DNA from: Gnetum montanum
Taxonomy: Eukaryota > Streptophyta > Gnetopsida > Gnetales > Gnetaceae
Length of the DNA: 52,269 nt
Assembly: GCA_015680685.1 (NCBI GenBank)
Contig: MNCI01003977.1
Coordinates: forward strand, 27,555-79,823
Direction of reading: 5' to 3'
Shown here: positions 1-11,400 of the stretch, piece by piece
Numbering within the stretch: the first letter of the stretch is position 1
How the letters are laid out: each line of letters opens with the position of its first letter
Position numbers and translations under genes: made by a program
Notes under the pieces: generated by a model
Told to the model about the DNA's origin: nothing
Seen by the model: only the letters and a program-made list of their open reading frames with translations
Database searches by the model: none

Positions 1-687
1 TTATATTTGTCACGTATGGTTTAGTCCAAAGTGAGGTGTATGATGTGATCCTAATCTAACGCTACTCCTGAAGGCAGTGGAAAATAATATTAACTAGGCT
101 AAGCTAGGAGGGAAAGGGTAAGAGAATCTAATCTAGCCTAAGTGCGATGAGCATCTGTTCCTTAATCATCCGTACAGATCTTGGACCTCGTGCACAACTA
201 CGACTGGGATTACCAAGTGCATGGCCTAGGTACACTACTGGGTTGCCAAGTAGTCACACTTAAATGCTCGTGATTAAGTTGTACTCATTCCGCATTACTA
301 GGAGATAAGGGTGAGAGAGACTAATTAGGAAAATAGTAAATAACAATTAAATAAATATATAAATAACAAAGTGAATGCTGCAATGATGAATTAATCTCGA
401 TCTTTATTACTGATCATGTGCATGTCCAAGTACATGACACTCGAATAAAGGATGTCATACAATTACATTCACTACACTGCGGCAAACACCGAAAAATAAT
501 CTATCTCTAGAGGGATCAAACTGCCAGAGTTTCGCTACGATCTAACTTCTACTTATGAAACAAGGGAGAGCCGCTTCTTATTTATAGACATGGCGACGGA
601 CTATGATATCGCGTACGCGATATCGTAGGGGACGACGCGATATTGCAAGGGATGCAATATCACGGCCCATGCAACATCATGTCCCAT
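1..687 (-). repeat. LTR fragment, GATATC-type U3, cut by window edge
   Basis: This is an LTR of the window's main retrotransposon lineage, in minus orientation. The window opens about 165 bases into the LTR as read on the plus strand. A TATA box (CTATAAATAAGA on minus) lies at about 580-592. The U3 beyond it carries GATATC-type repeats, including a perfect 20-bp palindrome at 605-624. The end reads GTCCCAT at 681-687 and lacks the usual final CA, so it is broken where the next LTR piece begins. Its U3 resembles element B's LTR more than the LTR that follows. Confidence 0.75.
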
Positions 688-1659
688 TAGCTATCTTCCC
701 ATCTGAACTAGTATATGCTTTGTCACATATGGTTTGGTCTACAGTGAGGTGTATGATGTGGTTTCTAACCTAGTGCTACTCCTAGAGGCGATGGAAAGTA
801 ACTTCAATTAACCTAGGAGGAAAAGGAAGAGAGAATCTAAGCTAGCCTAAGTGTGATGAGCATCCGTTCCTTAATCATCCATACATATCTTAGACCTTTT
901 ACATGACTACTACTAGGATTACCAAGCGTATATTACTTGAGCACTCCTAGATATGCTACTGGGATACCAAGTAGTCACACTTAAATGCTCGTGATTAAGT
1001 CGTACTCATTCCACATTTAACAATAAGAATAATAAATGATGGTAAAGAAATATTAACTAAGAAAATAATAAATAACAATAACAATTAAACAATTAAAACT
1101 AAGTGAATGCTATAATGATAGAGTAATCTCGATCTTTATTGTCGATCATGTATGTGTGCAAGTACATCACACTCAAATAAAGGTTCTGTATAATTACAAG
1201 CATCACACTACAGGCATGCACTTGGAAAAATAGTCTAACTCCTATGAAAAAAAATTGCAAGAGCTTCACTACAACTAGAACCAATTTAGATGGTCTGGTC
1301 TTCCCGAGCAGTCCTGGAGACCAGGAGATTTAGATGGTCTAATCTTCTCGAGCAATTCCCACTCCAAAAGATGCCTAAGTGCAGCGAGTGTTCACATATT
1401 TATAACTAGAGATAGACTCTGCGTAAATGAGGCCACATTGACGCATGGGTGGATGTGTTGACGAGGCCACATCAACACGGCCACGTCGACGGGGCCACGT
1501 TGACACGGCCTAGTTAATGCAACCCCGATATCGAGGGTCCGATATCAAGGATCTGATATTGAGACTCATCAAATAACAAGGGTTTGATAATAGGGGTTCG
1601 ATATCAGCACGTGGTTAACAAGGGTCTGATATCAGCACCTGACAAACCACAATTCATGA
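688..1659 (-). repeat. 3' LTR of element A (5' edge missing)
   Basis: This second LTR copy is fused head-to-tail to the first. It aligns with the reverse complement of the LTR at 20539-21400, but the first 130 or so plus-strand bases (the TGATGAGTGG end) are missing. A TATA-like sequence (TATTTATAA on plus) is near 1396-1405. The U3 holds two repeat classes: GGCCACGTCGACG-like units at about 1430-1515 and GATATC-like units at about 1530-1645. It ends TTCATGA, a decayed form of TTCATCA, directly followed by the complement of a polypurine tract. Confidence 0.8.
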
Positions 1660-1676
1660 TACCCCCATGACTGAAT
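1660..1676 (-). promoter_or_regulatory. Polypurine tract of element A
   Basis: On the minus strand this reads AGTCATGGGGGTA immediately before the LTR. The position and purine content match the plus-strand primer (PPT) of LTR retrotransposons. The same sequence sits at the LTR edge of B and D and, more decayed, of C and E. Confidence 0.75.
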
Positions 1677-1833
1677 AACAACTTGTCCTTGAGTTAAAGA
1701 AAGTGAGGAACAAGCTCAATTGATTACACAATGGATAGGTATGGGATTATTGACTGACTAGAAATTTATTCATGCTACAATGGATAGGACAAAATTGGGA
1801 CACAAACACAAAATTACAAAACTTTGTTGGAAT

Positions 1834-2271
1834 TCATGTGGTTCTTGGTGGTGGTGGCTCCTCCATGGATGCCTTTCCTTTGTCCTGCGCTTCAAGCTTC
1901 TAGGATTGATATTGTTGAAGAAGCGCCTAACATTTCTCCACTTTTATCTGAGGATTATGAGCCATCCATGCTGATTTTCCAATCTTTGATGGAGTTGGCA
2001 CTTTTTATGGACACGACAACTGCTGGAACACTTGATTAGCCTTGACATGCCATGTGGTAAATAGTCGTCATTCCTCTTCATAGGCTTGGGCCCTGACCTC
2101 TCCACCTTTTTCTTGGCTAGATTGTGTAGTGATAGGAGGTCCCTGATGGATGTTGAATAATTATGCCTCCTACTCTGCATGTTCTACACAAGGTCCTTGG
2201 CCTCTGCCTCCCCTTGGGTGTTTACTTGCACCTTGAGAAGGTCCTCCTTGTTGTCCTCTTTTAGGGTCCAT
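1834..2271 (-). pseudogene. ORF3 remnant of element A with large internal deletion
   Basis: The ATG at 2271 opens a frame matching the start of ORF3 in element D (both begin M-x-PKRGQQGGP). The conserved basic stretch NRRHN/SRRHN follows. The sequence then jumps to the ORF3 C-terminus: KVPTPS, SAWMAHNP and MEEPPPPRTT before the stop at 1834-1836 all match D. About 2.3 kb found in D, including the whole central domain and most of the coiled coil, is missing. Frameshifts and stops also occur. It cannot make a full protein. Confidence 0.75.
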
Positions 2272-3793
2272 TTATAATCACACAAAGATCAATTGGTAGT
2301 AAGATTATTGAAAAAAGTTCAATTATTTCATACCTTACTCATTGCCTTTAATAAATGTTGAATTTTTTGCTTAGTGTGATTTTAGAGTTAGAAATTGTTT
2401 TTCAATGAAGTTACCCTAAAAGTTTAATATCAGACCTGGTTTGTTTAGGTGACACATAAAAGAACATGTAATGGTTTTGAGGAACGTTTGATAAAATGAT
2501 GACAAGGGAAAGAATAGATTTATCAATGAAGTACTCGGAGGGTATAAAATGATGTGGTAATGTGCAGAAAGTACAAATTACAAAAGTCACGCAAGTGGGT
2601 CCTCCCCAAAGTAGGTTCCAACCTATAATGCCCTTGCATAACCACACCTTAAAATGTCCGTAGGCACTAGAAGGGTTCGATGTAATCTACATCGATGCAA
2701 CGAAACACACATGTAGATACCACCATGATAAGGTATAAATTCAATGCTATGCAAGAAATGAGTCACAAATACACGAATAGTGAGATAGGATGAATCGGAG
2801 AAGGGATTGCAGAGATTGGGACATGAGGTAACTGACCCAGGGCACAATGAATCTTGTATAGACGTGATTAATGTGTCATTAGCCCATCACTCCAAAATCA
2901 AGACCAAGTCCATTCCTTCGATCAATGGCATCACATTGTTTCATCCAATAATGAACAACCATAAGAGCATCATGACAGCAAGGCATACGATCACTTGGCA
3001 TTTTGTGCAAGGAATGAGTGACTTGGAATTTCTTTGCGGCATACTCTTTGTTTGGCTGCTTTGGCACACTCTTTTTTTTTTTTGGCATACTTAATCCAAA
3101 GAAGCCACCTACCTTCAGGCATGGGTGCATGTCTTTCCAGCGGGACCCCCTAAAATAGCATTAGGTTCTTTATTGGGTGCCTTTAATACTCTTACTCCCA
3201 TTTTCCGTTAAATCTACAAGGATCTTAGTACAACCAAGTTGCATGATAGCACCTACAGATGTCACCAAAGAGAATCCACAAGTCCCCTTGATGTCACACC
3301 CTGGTCATTCCCTTTTAGTCCATCCTTCTTCGCTTTGGGCATAATGAGCAAAAAATTACTTTAAGTTTTAATGATGTCAAGAATATCATTGTACCCAGAG
3401 TTGAACCTCTTACTAATAGAATGGTTGGGTGGATGTGATCGGCTCGCTGTTCAAATAATTAGTCACCTAAGACTTGATAGCATAGAATAACACCTCAACC
3501 AACGATTCACATGAGTGTTTTATTCGTAGATGAGATTACTCATAAAAAGACAAAAAGACAAAAAGACAAAACAATAAATTGAAAGATGAAAAACTAGAAA
3601 CAAAAAATTGTAAAATTAAAAAAAAAGGAAAACATTTATTAATTCTATTATTGTTAGAATGGGGGATACCCCATAGGGCATGGCTAGAATTAATAAATGG
3701 AAAATGTAGATCCATGCATGTTGGAAATATTAGAGTTTGATCATGTCCAAACCACTAGGTGTCTTTTAATGTGGTGGTTGGAATGTACCCAAA
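2272..3793 (-). other. Conserved 3' spacer of element A
   Basis: This non-coding stretch between gag and ORF3 aligns in blocks with the spacers of B, C, D and E. Shared blocks include the one around 2590-2640 (minus: GGAACCTACTTTGGGGAGGA) and the one near 3120-3140 (minus: GGAAAGACATGCACCCATGC). An A-rich run lies at 3538-3635. Compared with D, about 590 bp upstream of ORF3 is missing here. That lost segment corresponds to D's internal TATA cassette. Confidence 0.65.
2879..3130 (-). CDS. Small spacer ORF, possible but unproven gene
   Basis: An 83-codon frame starts with MHPCLKV and ends LGLDFGVMG. Its last 40 or so residues closely match a frame in element D ending at 16391 (shared HDALMVVH, GLGLDFG and the same stop). 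Part of the match is seen at lower identity in B, ending at 28144. The frame is closed in C and E. It could be a real accessory peptide or simply conserved non-coding DNA that happens to be open. It has no recognisable domain. Confidence 0.25.
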   Translation of the reverse strand: MHPCLKVGGFFGLSMPKKKKSVPKQPNKEYAAKKFQVTHSLHKMPSDRMPCCHDALMVVHYWMKQCDAIDRRNGLGLDFGVMG

Positions 3794-5510
3794 TTAGGGT
3801 GCACACACTTGATTAAAGTTGACATAGTGGGGCAATTTATAAGATGTGGTTAATTGATAAGGAGTTGACCCACTATGGCACCCGTGACTGTAAGATGGTA
3901 TGCAAGGATCAATATGTCTCCCTACATGGCTATATTCATTGGGCTGCATGATTGTTGGAGCGTTAATTGGTGGTCCAAATAGAGTCACAAGAGGTGTTAA
4001 GTTCGAAGGAGAAGATGCATCACAGTGTTGAACTTATGCTAAGTTGGTGGATGCAGTGGTTTCAAAACTGTGTTGTCTCTTTCTACAGTCATGCCTAAGA
4101 AAGGACGCTTTCGACGTTGTGGAGAACCTCCACTACTATTGATAGTAGCAACACAAGTAACGTTCATGGATTAGTGTTGTGGTGCAAAACCTTCTAGCAC
4201 AGTTAGTGGTGATGTAGAAGGGGGTGAAGTATGAGAATATTGAGGTTGAGAAGAAGTGTAAGGCACATGAGGTGGTGATCCTGTTGGAGAAGACATGGGT
4301 GGATAGTACTCAGGAGAATGATAATGATGAGGTGAGGTAGAGGATGCTGAACCCATTGGAGAAATAGGGTGTTGAACATAATAAGCATTTGGCATTGGGA
4401 CATACGAAGGGTATGCTCTAGTTGGCAGTGGCCTCCCCCACGATTGAGGTTTTTGCCACTGTGGTTGGACACAGTATTTTTGTATGAACTCTGGATGTAA
4501 CATTCCTCCCCAATGCTCATGTAAATGTGGCAAGATTGGGCATTGACCTTTGGGTTGATCATACAGGAAAATATTACATTGATACGTATGATTAATAGTT
4601 GAGTTCCTATCCTTATTTTCTTCAACCCTTTTTTCCAATTGGCTAGTGGTGTTCTGTCCTGTTTCTTAGTTCGTCATGGTTTTTCCTCTAATAATGTTGG
4701 CATATTCTCCACATCTTTCATATACACAGTCCATCATCTTATTGATCTTTGCCTCAATTTCCTCTAGTGATTGTAGGATTGGCAAAGATGATTCCACCTC
4801 CTTGAAGTGAGTTGATTTCTCCTCTTCATGATCATGGATCCTTGTTAAGTTGAGATTTTGGTCCTATTGAGAACTTTCAACATTCTCCCATTTAGCTATT
4901 TCTCCTTCTTCTTTTGTTACCTGCTTAATAAGCTCTTGGAGTTGATGGGTTCGTAGCTCGTATAGTTGATGTCAGGCATACATCCCTAGGGTCTCCCTTG
5001 TTTCATTACAAAGTCCATCCATGATGTGGTAGATTAGCCTTTCCTCAGAGAATTCATGGCTTGGGCAATTGTTTAACAATGCATAATATTTTTCTAAGGC
5101 CATGTCCAAGGGTTCATGTTGTGCTTATTTCCACTCTTGGATTTGTCTCCTCAAGGCTGACACTCTTGCATAAGTTTGATATCTTTCATTGAAGAGTTCT
5201 ACCATTGTCAACCAACATCGAATTGATTTCAATTTTAAAGACCTATACCATACTTATGCTTGGCCAATGAGTGTCATTGGAAAGAGCTTAAGTTTTTGCC
5301 ACCCATTATCAATATTGTTCCATGTACAAGCATCGTAGAAGACTTGTAAATGTTGTTGTGGATCTAAATCATAACCTCCTAAAAACTTGGGAAAGTTGTT
5401 TAAATCAAGCCTGGGTAGATGGCTTTCTTTGCGATGCCTGTAGGATATTCAAATAGCCTCTTATATAAGCATTAGGCTCTTAGTGGCCAGCAAGGGCTCT
5501 TATTTTAAAA
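3794..5510 (-). pseudogene. gag of element A, N-terminally truncated
   Basis: The frame-shifted reading matches element B's gag from the segment before NIPHFEGG-like sequence onward. Features are the retrotransposon gag core (PQQHLQVFYDAC, LKLFPMTLIG, W..SL), the GLCNETRETLG block, and a Pro/Ser/Tyr-rich tail at 4171-4400. Beyond EGFAPQH at about 4180 the frame continues into a 140-codon extension shared with D and ending NFNQVCAP at 3794. That extension contains DPCIPSYSHGCH, a possible Cys/His site. No CCHC knuckle is seen. Gag would form the virus-like particle; this copy has stops and frameshifts. Confidence 0.75.
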
Positions 5511-8460
5511 TGAGTACTCAATGGTCCCTTTGGCCATCCAACTGTCATACACCAAATCCCTCCAACCCTATAGCATCTTATAGCTCACACAAAAAAAACA
5601 CTAGGGTTGGACAAAATGGTAGGAGCTAACACTATCAAGCACTTCCAAATACTAAGCCCTTGTAGCCCATACAAGAGATCAGCAACGTTGGATAGAATGA
5701 TGGGGGGCATTCCTTATAAATATTCATAAAAACATGAAATACAAAGTGCACATGACCCAAAGAAAAGAAAATGCTAACACATCAGCCCAAAACATGCATG
5801 CCAAAAATCATATCAGAGATTTATGAAAAAACCTTATGCATGACAAACTTACAAGAAAATCTCATATGCCCTCATGAAATGATCCATTTGTCTAAGCCAA
5901 TACAACCTCAAACACCTATTAAAATTTTCTATACAACAAAGGTTTGGAATATACACCTTTAGAGTTGAGTTTGGCCAACTTGTGGTGGAAAAGAAACCTC
6001 AAGCTTGGGTTATTGTCCAACCAATAGCCCCAAGAGATCAACTTCAAATTGCAAATCCAACTTAGCTGCTGAAATCCTCTCACAAAAATCAAACAAAACA
6101 ATCCTTTAAGTTGACCAAATAGTCTCCAAAAATCAATTACAAAGGCCTCCAACAACAGCAACAAAATCAACCTCCTAAAAGCCCATAAGACTACTCAAAA
6201 TAGTCCAAGAAATGGCCAAGAACAAACAAGAAACAAACACTTTCTTTTTCCTCTCCTCAACTCCTCACACCTCAAACTAACATGTCTCTCTCTTGCCAAA
6301 GGTTCCCCTTCCTTGGGCAATGGTTAAAATAAGAGCAAACCCACCTTTCTATTTATAGGATGGAGAAGACCCTAAGGCTTGGACAAAAGCTTGTGTACAA
6401 AAGTTTAAACATGGACAAAGACTAGACAACCCATTCTCCAAAAATTCTTTTTTTCTTTCATGGCATCTTGGATCATCAAGCCCTCATGAGAGTGGTTATG
6501 TGATGTTAACAACTCTCAAGAAAGTCGCATAGGAGTGGTTCTATGAGAGTGACAACATTAAAGAAAGTTATATAAAAATGAGAACACTATGGCGTCACAT
6601 GGCCCTTATTAAATGAGTCCTTTGTCCCTTTTTCCAAGCCATCAATATAAAGCACATCATCAATGTTAAAATACATTTCACCTTATTTTGGCCAATCACT
6701 ATATTTTAGCTACCAAAGTTATTAATATTAAACCTTTTATACATCCAACATTTTACACATGTTGAGCCAATAAAAACAAGCACAAACTTTGTTACTTAGG
6801 TAAACATTTATATTTTAATCGAACCAGAGAAACTATTGGTCAAATTCTTTTTATGTTTAACATTAAAATTTCAAAGTCTAGGAGTCAAATCGAAAATATA
6901 ATTGTAGATTTATCCTCTAGATATAAAATTAAGTCAATCGACAAAGTTTGAGCACAATTTGACAACTTTGAATTTTTTGGTGTATTTTTAATTAATTAAA
7001 TATTCAATAAATTAGAAATTCTAACTAAACATCAAAATAAACTATGGATCCACATCACATTAATTTCCTAGTATTATTCTAAAATAATCCTAGATATTTT
7101 TAACTTGAAATAATAAATAATTAAAAATAAATTATAATATTTCTTATGTCACCCAAACAAAAGTCTTTATATTACTTAGAAGTATTAGGCACATAGACAA
7201 ATATGTATATAACCTTAAAACAAGTTAAAGTTTAAGTATTTAAAAGAGTATTATGTTCACATGTGCAAATGTGAGGTACTACAATTAGCAAACTCTAAAC
7301 TACAAAAGATGGGAAAAGATGGTAAAAGATGGGTATGGATAGATTATAACTACTCCATAATTACTCTATGAATGCTTGCATTTTACTCAAATTCTCATTA
7401 ACTTTCTTGTTCAAAACTAGAAGAGCAAATTTTCTATCCTAACTATAATTATGGACTAAAAATGAACTTAATACAAACTCCAAAATCCAAGTTTGTAAAA
7501 GTCAAAAGCAAGAAATAATAGATACTTTCAAAACTCAAAGAAGGTGAAATCAACAAATTTGAATACAATGAAAAATAATGTTCCTTTTACTCAAAAGGCT
7601 CAAGAAATTATGAATGGAAAGTGATTCAAGCATTAAATTAAAGTCTCAAGATCAAATCTCTTCAAAGATTAACCATAGTAAAGATTTTCAATGTAAAATC
7701 AATCATGATGAACAACATGATGAAAAAATTATGTCATCATTTTTTATTGGATGAAAAACCATTCTAATGAACAATATGCTTTGGTATTTCACCAAAGCAT
7801 TCTATTGCTACCTTGAATCCTTTTGCTATATGAAGCTCAAACATAAATGTTGAAAGAAATATAAATGTTGTTAAGATTGGAATCATCCTTTGTAGATCCA
7901 ATTAATTTTCCTCTCTTGATTTTTGAAAGTATTATTTGTAAAGTTGTACACTGCATTAGACATCTCTAAAATTGAAAAGTTTTTTCTTTCCATGTTGTTT
8001 TTCGAGTTTTCTACTTAGTGTTAAGCATGTGATGTACTCTGAATTTTTTTACTTATTATTAATATTATTTTTGGGGTCAGGCAACCCCACACACCCCGCT
8101 TCCCTAGCCCCACCCCAACACCCCCTCCCCAAAAAAAAAGAACCTCTTCAAAGATCTACATCCTCTTTAAAGATGATAAAGAAATGAAGAAATCTTCCTC
8201 AAAGCTTCAAATCTTAATGACAAATGAATGCTGCTTGTGATTTGGAAGAAGAACCACTTGCTCAAATCCTCTACAACTTTAAACCCTAACCTTAGATCTT
8301 GAAACAACATGCTAGATCTATCTTAAACATGCAAGAAAACTCAAGAAATTAAGTCCACTTATGTAACACCTCAACACCTCCTAACAATTACTTCTATTTA
8401 CACTACATGTAACTAGTAAACATTCAATATAAATCAGTAAATACACAAAACTACAAAAGA
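5511..8460. other. AT-rich unclassified repeat-like DNA
   Basis: No reliable gene is seen. Homology to gag stops at about 5510. On the minus strand a clean TATA box (CCTATAAATAG) lies at 6349-6359, followed by a T/G-rich leader with an 83-codon frame of no known type. The stretch from TGAGTACTCA (5511) to GGTACTACA (7283) begins TG, ends CA and could be an LTR of another family. No target duplication, PPT or PBS was found to confirm it. From 6700 to 8080 the DNA is very AT-rich and featureless. Confidence 0.4.
8085..8130 (-). other. G-quadruplex-prone tract
   Basis: The plus strand has at least six runs of three or more C in 46 bases, separated by short loops. The minus strand therefore has the G-run spacing typical of a quadruplex-forming sequence. 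An A9 run follows at 8131-8139. It is an isolated composition spike in AT-rich DNA and resembles a decayed simple repeat. Confidence 0.6.
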
Positions 8461-11400
8461 CTAAGGTCAGACAATTTTAATGGTTTACCAAAATATAATA
8501 GCTATCAGGATTTGAATATAGGACTTCACCATAAATTCCTGACATTCATTTTATTGTCAACAGCTTTCCTAATGCATTCTGTTTTAAGAAAAATTGAAAT
8601 ATGCCATTCAATGATTGGCAGGAAGTATTTGCAGGGAATGAGGGTCCAAGGCCACACTGTTAGGAAGGACAATGGGATGCCAATACAGACAGAAATAACA
8701 AAAAGCATGGATAAAGAAGTTTATGATGAAGATGAAACACATGCCCAATTCAGCTTTCAAATACCCCATTGTACATGGAACTGTCGAAGATTGAAATGAC
8801 ATGCAGAAACACCCTTTACAATGAATTACGTTCTGTATCAGAGGAAGACCCTGTTTTCTCATAAATCCACCTCTTAATCTTAAAAAAGATGTTGAGAACT
8901 TCACTCTCAGATCATGTTTGTTACTGCATAGGGAGAACAGGTGATTTGTTTTCATCCTTTATGCCTTATCTTCAGGGAAATGAAACAACATATCTTGTAT
9001 ACTTTTATTAGTACACAATAATCTTAAAAATAAATAATGAAGATGAAACAACATCCTCAAGTTCTTCCAAGATACCACCCCTGCAGGCATAACTGGTTTT
9101 CCAACTAGAATCATCATCGTTTTATCCTTGTTCCAACAAAATAGTATTAGCTGTCTGACAATTAAAATCCAATAAATTAAAATTTTATGCAAATTTCATC
9201 CAGCAAACAATAGCTTTGAAACCTTCTTCACTTTGAAACAGTGAAAGTCTCAATTAGCAGCATCTTCTAGAACCCAAAGCGAATGATCGAAGTCAAAGAG
9301 AAAACACAGGTTTAAGTAACGTTAAATATTTTAAGTATAAACCATATACCAGGATGTCTAAAATTACCAACAGATGAGAAAACAATCCAAACAATTATAA
9401 ACTACTAAAAAAAACATATGAAAATTTAACGGCACAGAAAAGCATTAAGATGCATACTTTTGAAAGCAGGTGAAAAATTATTTAAAATGTTTACCGTGAA
9501 AGCAGTTATAAAGAAAGAAAACAAGAAGTAAAATATTGCATAACCTAGCTTCACATTGAAAATATACTGAATTTCAATAACATGCAAACATCTTTAGTTT
9601 ATCGAAAAGTACATTCTAATGCACATTTCAAACAGTTTTCATTTTTGAATACATGGTAAATGATGGGAATGGATGAATTGCTATGGAACTTCTCCAATGA
9701 AATATTCCATGTCTTCAGGTATTGTGTGCCTTGAAATACTACACTTAGAGAGCCTTGTTAAAGAATTTAGTCTACCCCGTTTCTGCACAATTTTTCCGTT
9801 CTAAAAGTTACATGAGAATGAGTTTGTACCTTACCTTTGATTCACGAGGAAAAAAATACCTTTGCAGCTTTTCACTAGTATGATAGTTTCCTCAAGAATT
9901 TTGAACTCCATTTACCTGCAAAGTTGCCACTGGAAATCACGTCTGCTAGTTTTAGAGATATCTCATATTCCGTATTTAAAAAATCAAAGGAAAATTTAGA
10001 AATTCTCTAAAAGCAAGAATACATATGTTTAAAAGTATTGACATCAAAATTACGAATGCATTTATATATTGGGAAGCCGGTATGATGGTAAACAAAGTAT
10101 TCAGACAATACTAAAGTAATTAATGCAAAAGTTGCATACACAGGATTTCCCTTGTCAAAAAGAAATTATTTTTAGCGCTTAAAAGGAAAGATTATTTTTA
10201 GTGCTTAAAGGAAAGATTAAGATCCCGGTAAATTGCAAGAATGTAAGTGCAAATATAAAGAATTATTACCTGGAGTTTCAGTGGTCATCCTACTCAGCAG
10301 GTTCTAGTGGATGGGCAAAAGCTTAACCTCTTCAAATAGTTGCACTCAGGCTCAAACCCACATCTTCCAACTTGAAAAACAAGCACCCACCATCCTAATT
10401 CAAGTAAAAATATGTAGAAGCTAAAATTTCACAGTGTTATTTGGAAAAAGAAAAATTAACATACCTCCTTATCCCTTGCTTTTAAACATAACTGGTTGAA
10501 ATTTCTTTTGCATAATTGTTATCTTCATTATCATGAATTTGTAACATTTACAGTAAATATATACTTTCTTATTTTTGCCTTGGTTTCTCACTATACACAT
10601 TCTTGTTTGTCCCAGACCTGCCTTTTTTTCATGATTTGGGTCAGGTTCCATGCCCCAGGATATAGAACCCGATTTTCTTTACATATAAAAGAAATAATAT
10701 CTGAGAAAGGAGATAGAGGTGTATTATGAAAGTGATGGCCCTTTCTCCAGCAAGAAGAACGTAAAACTAGAATCACATTGTACAAATTCCCTTCTTTGCT
10801 TGGCATTCATGCTTTCACTAAAAGGCTCCCGGTGACAAGGATCAGAAAAAACAATTTGGTGAAAGCATAGTGGTACGACACTTGATTTGGAAAATTCAAG
10901 ATATGGGTTCAATGCTGCTGGGCAATACTGAGTTTTAAAGTTTTAATTGGACTACCTATATTTGATAAATGCCAAGAAAAGAAAGTGAGCAGTCTAACTG
11001 CTTAGTAGTACAACCCTTCAACCGTAGAAAAGATTTCAAGTAGACTTCTCTTGGACAGGTTAAAATCAGTAAAATGGGCTGAAGCCTCGTACCTCTCTTC
11101 CCCACTGTTGTAGAAACATGCACAACAACCATAGAAAAGAGCATATACCTTTTCTTTCTTCACATGTTGAACTGCTTTTCCTGGTTTCATGTTTCAGGTT
11201 TTGGCATGTGCTTAGCAGCAGCTCATTCTTTGGTTTTCCGGATCTGTTGCAAGTACTGCAGCAGCTCATTCTTTGGTTTTCCGGACCTGTTGCAAGTACT
11301 GCAGCAGCTCATTCTTTGGTTTTCCGGACCTGTTACAAGTACTTTCATGTTTTTTTTTTTTGGTGATTCTGTGCTATGTTTAACTTTGCATAACAATATC

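Larger units (their letters stand above)
688..5510 (-). mobile_element. Element A: pol-less Athila/Tat-like LTR retrotransposon, 5'-truncated
   Basis: Order on the minus strand is gag fragment (5510-3794), conserved 3' spacer, gutted ORF3 (2271-1834), polypurine tract, LTR. No protease, reverse transcriptase or integrase can be read between gag and spacer. The gag-to-spacer junction is the same as in element D at the other end of the island, so the missing pol looks inherited by a subfamily and not lost here. The 5' LTR, primer-binding site and gag start are absent. Lineage assignment is from structure and remembered family traits. Confidence 0.75.

Noticed and set aside
4171-4638. CCHC zinc knuckle in gag
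   Set aside because: Cysteines in the tail do not fit the C-x2-C-x4-H-x4-C spacing in any of the gag copies.
5511-7283. Solo LTR of an unrelated family
   Set aside because: It begins TG, ends CA and has a TATA box, but the flanks show no target duplication and the element A gag does not resume on the other side; kept only as an unclassified region.
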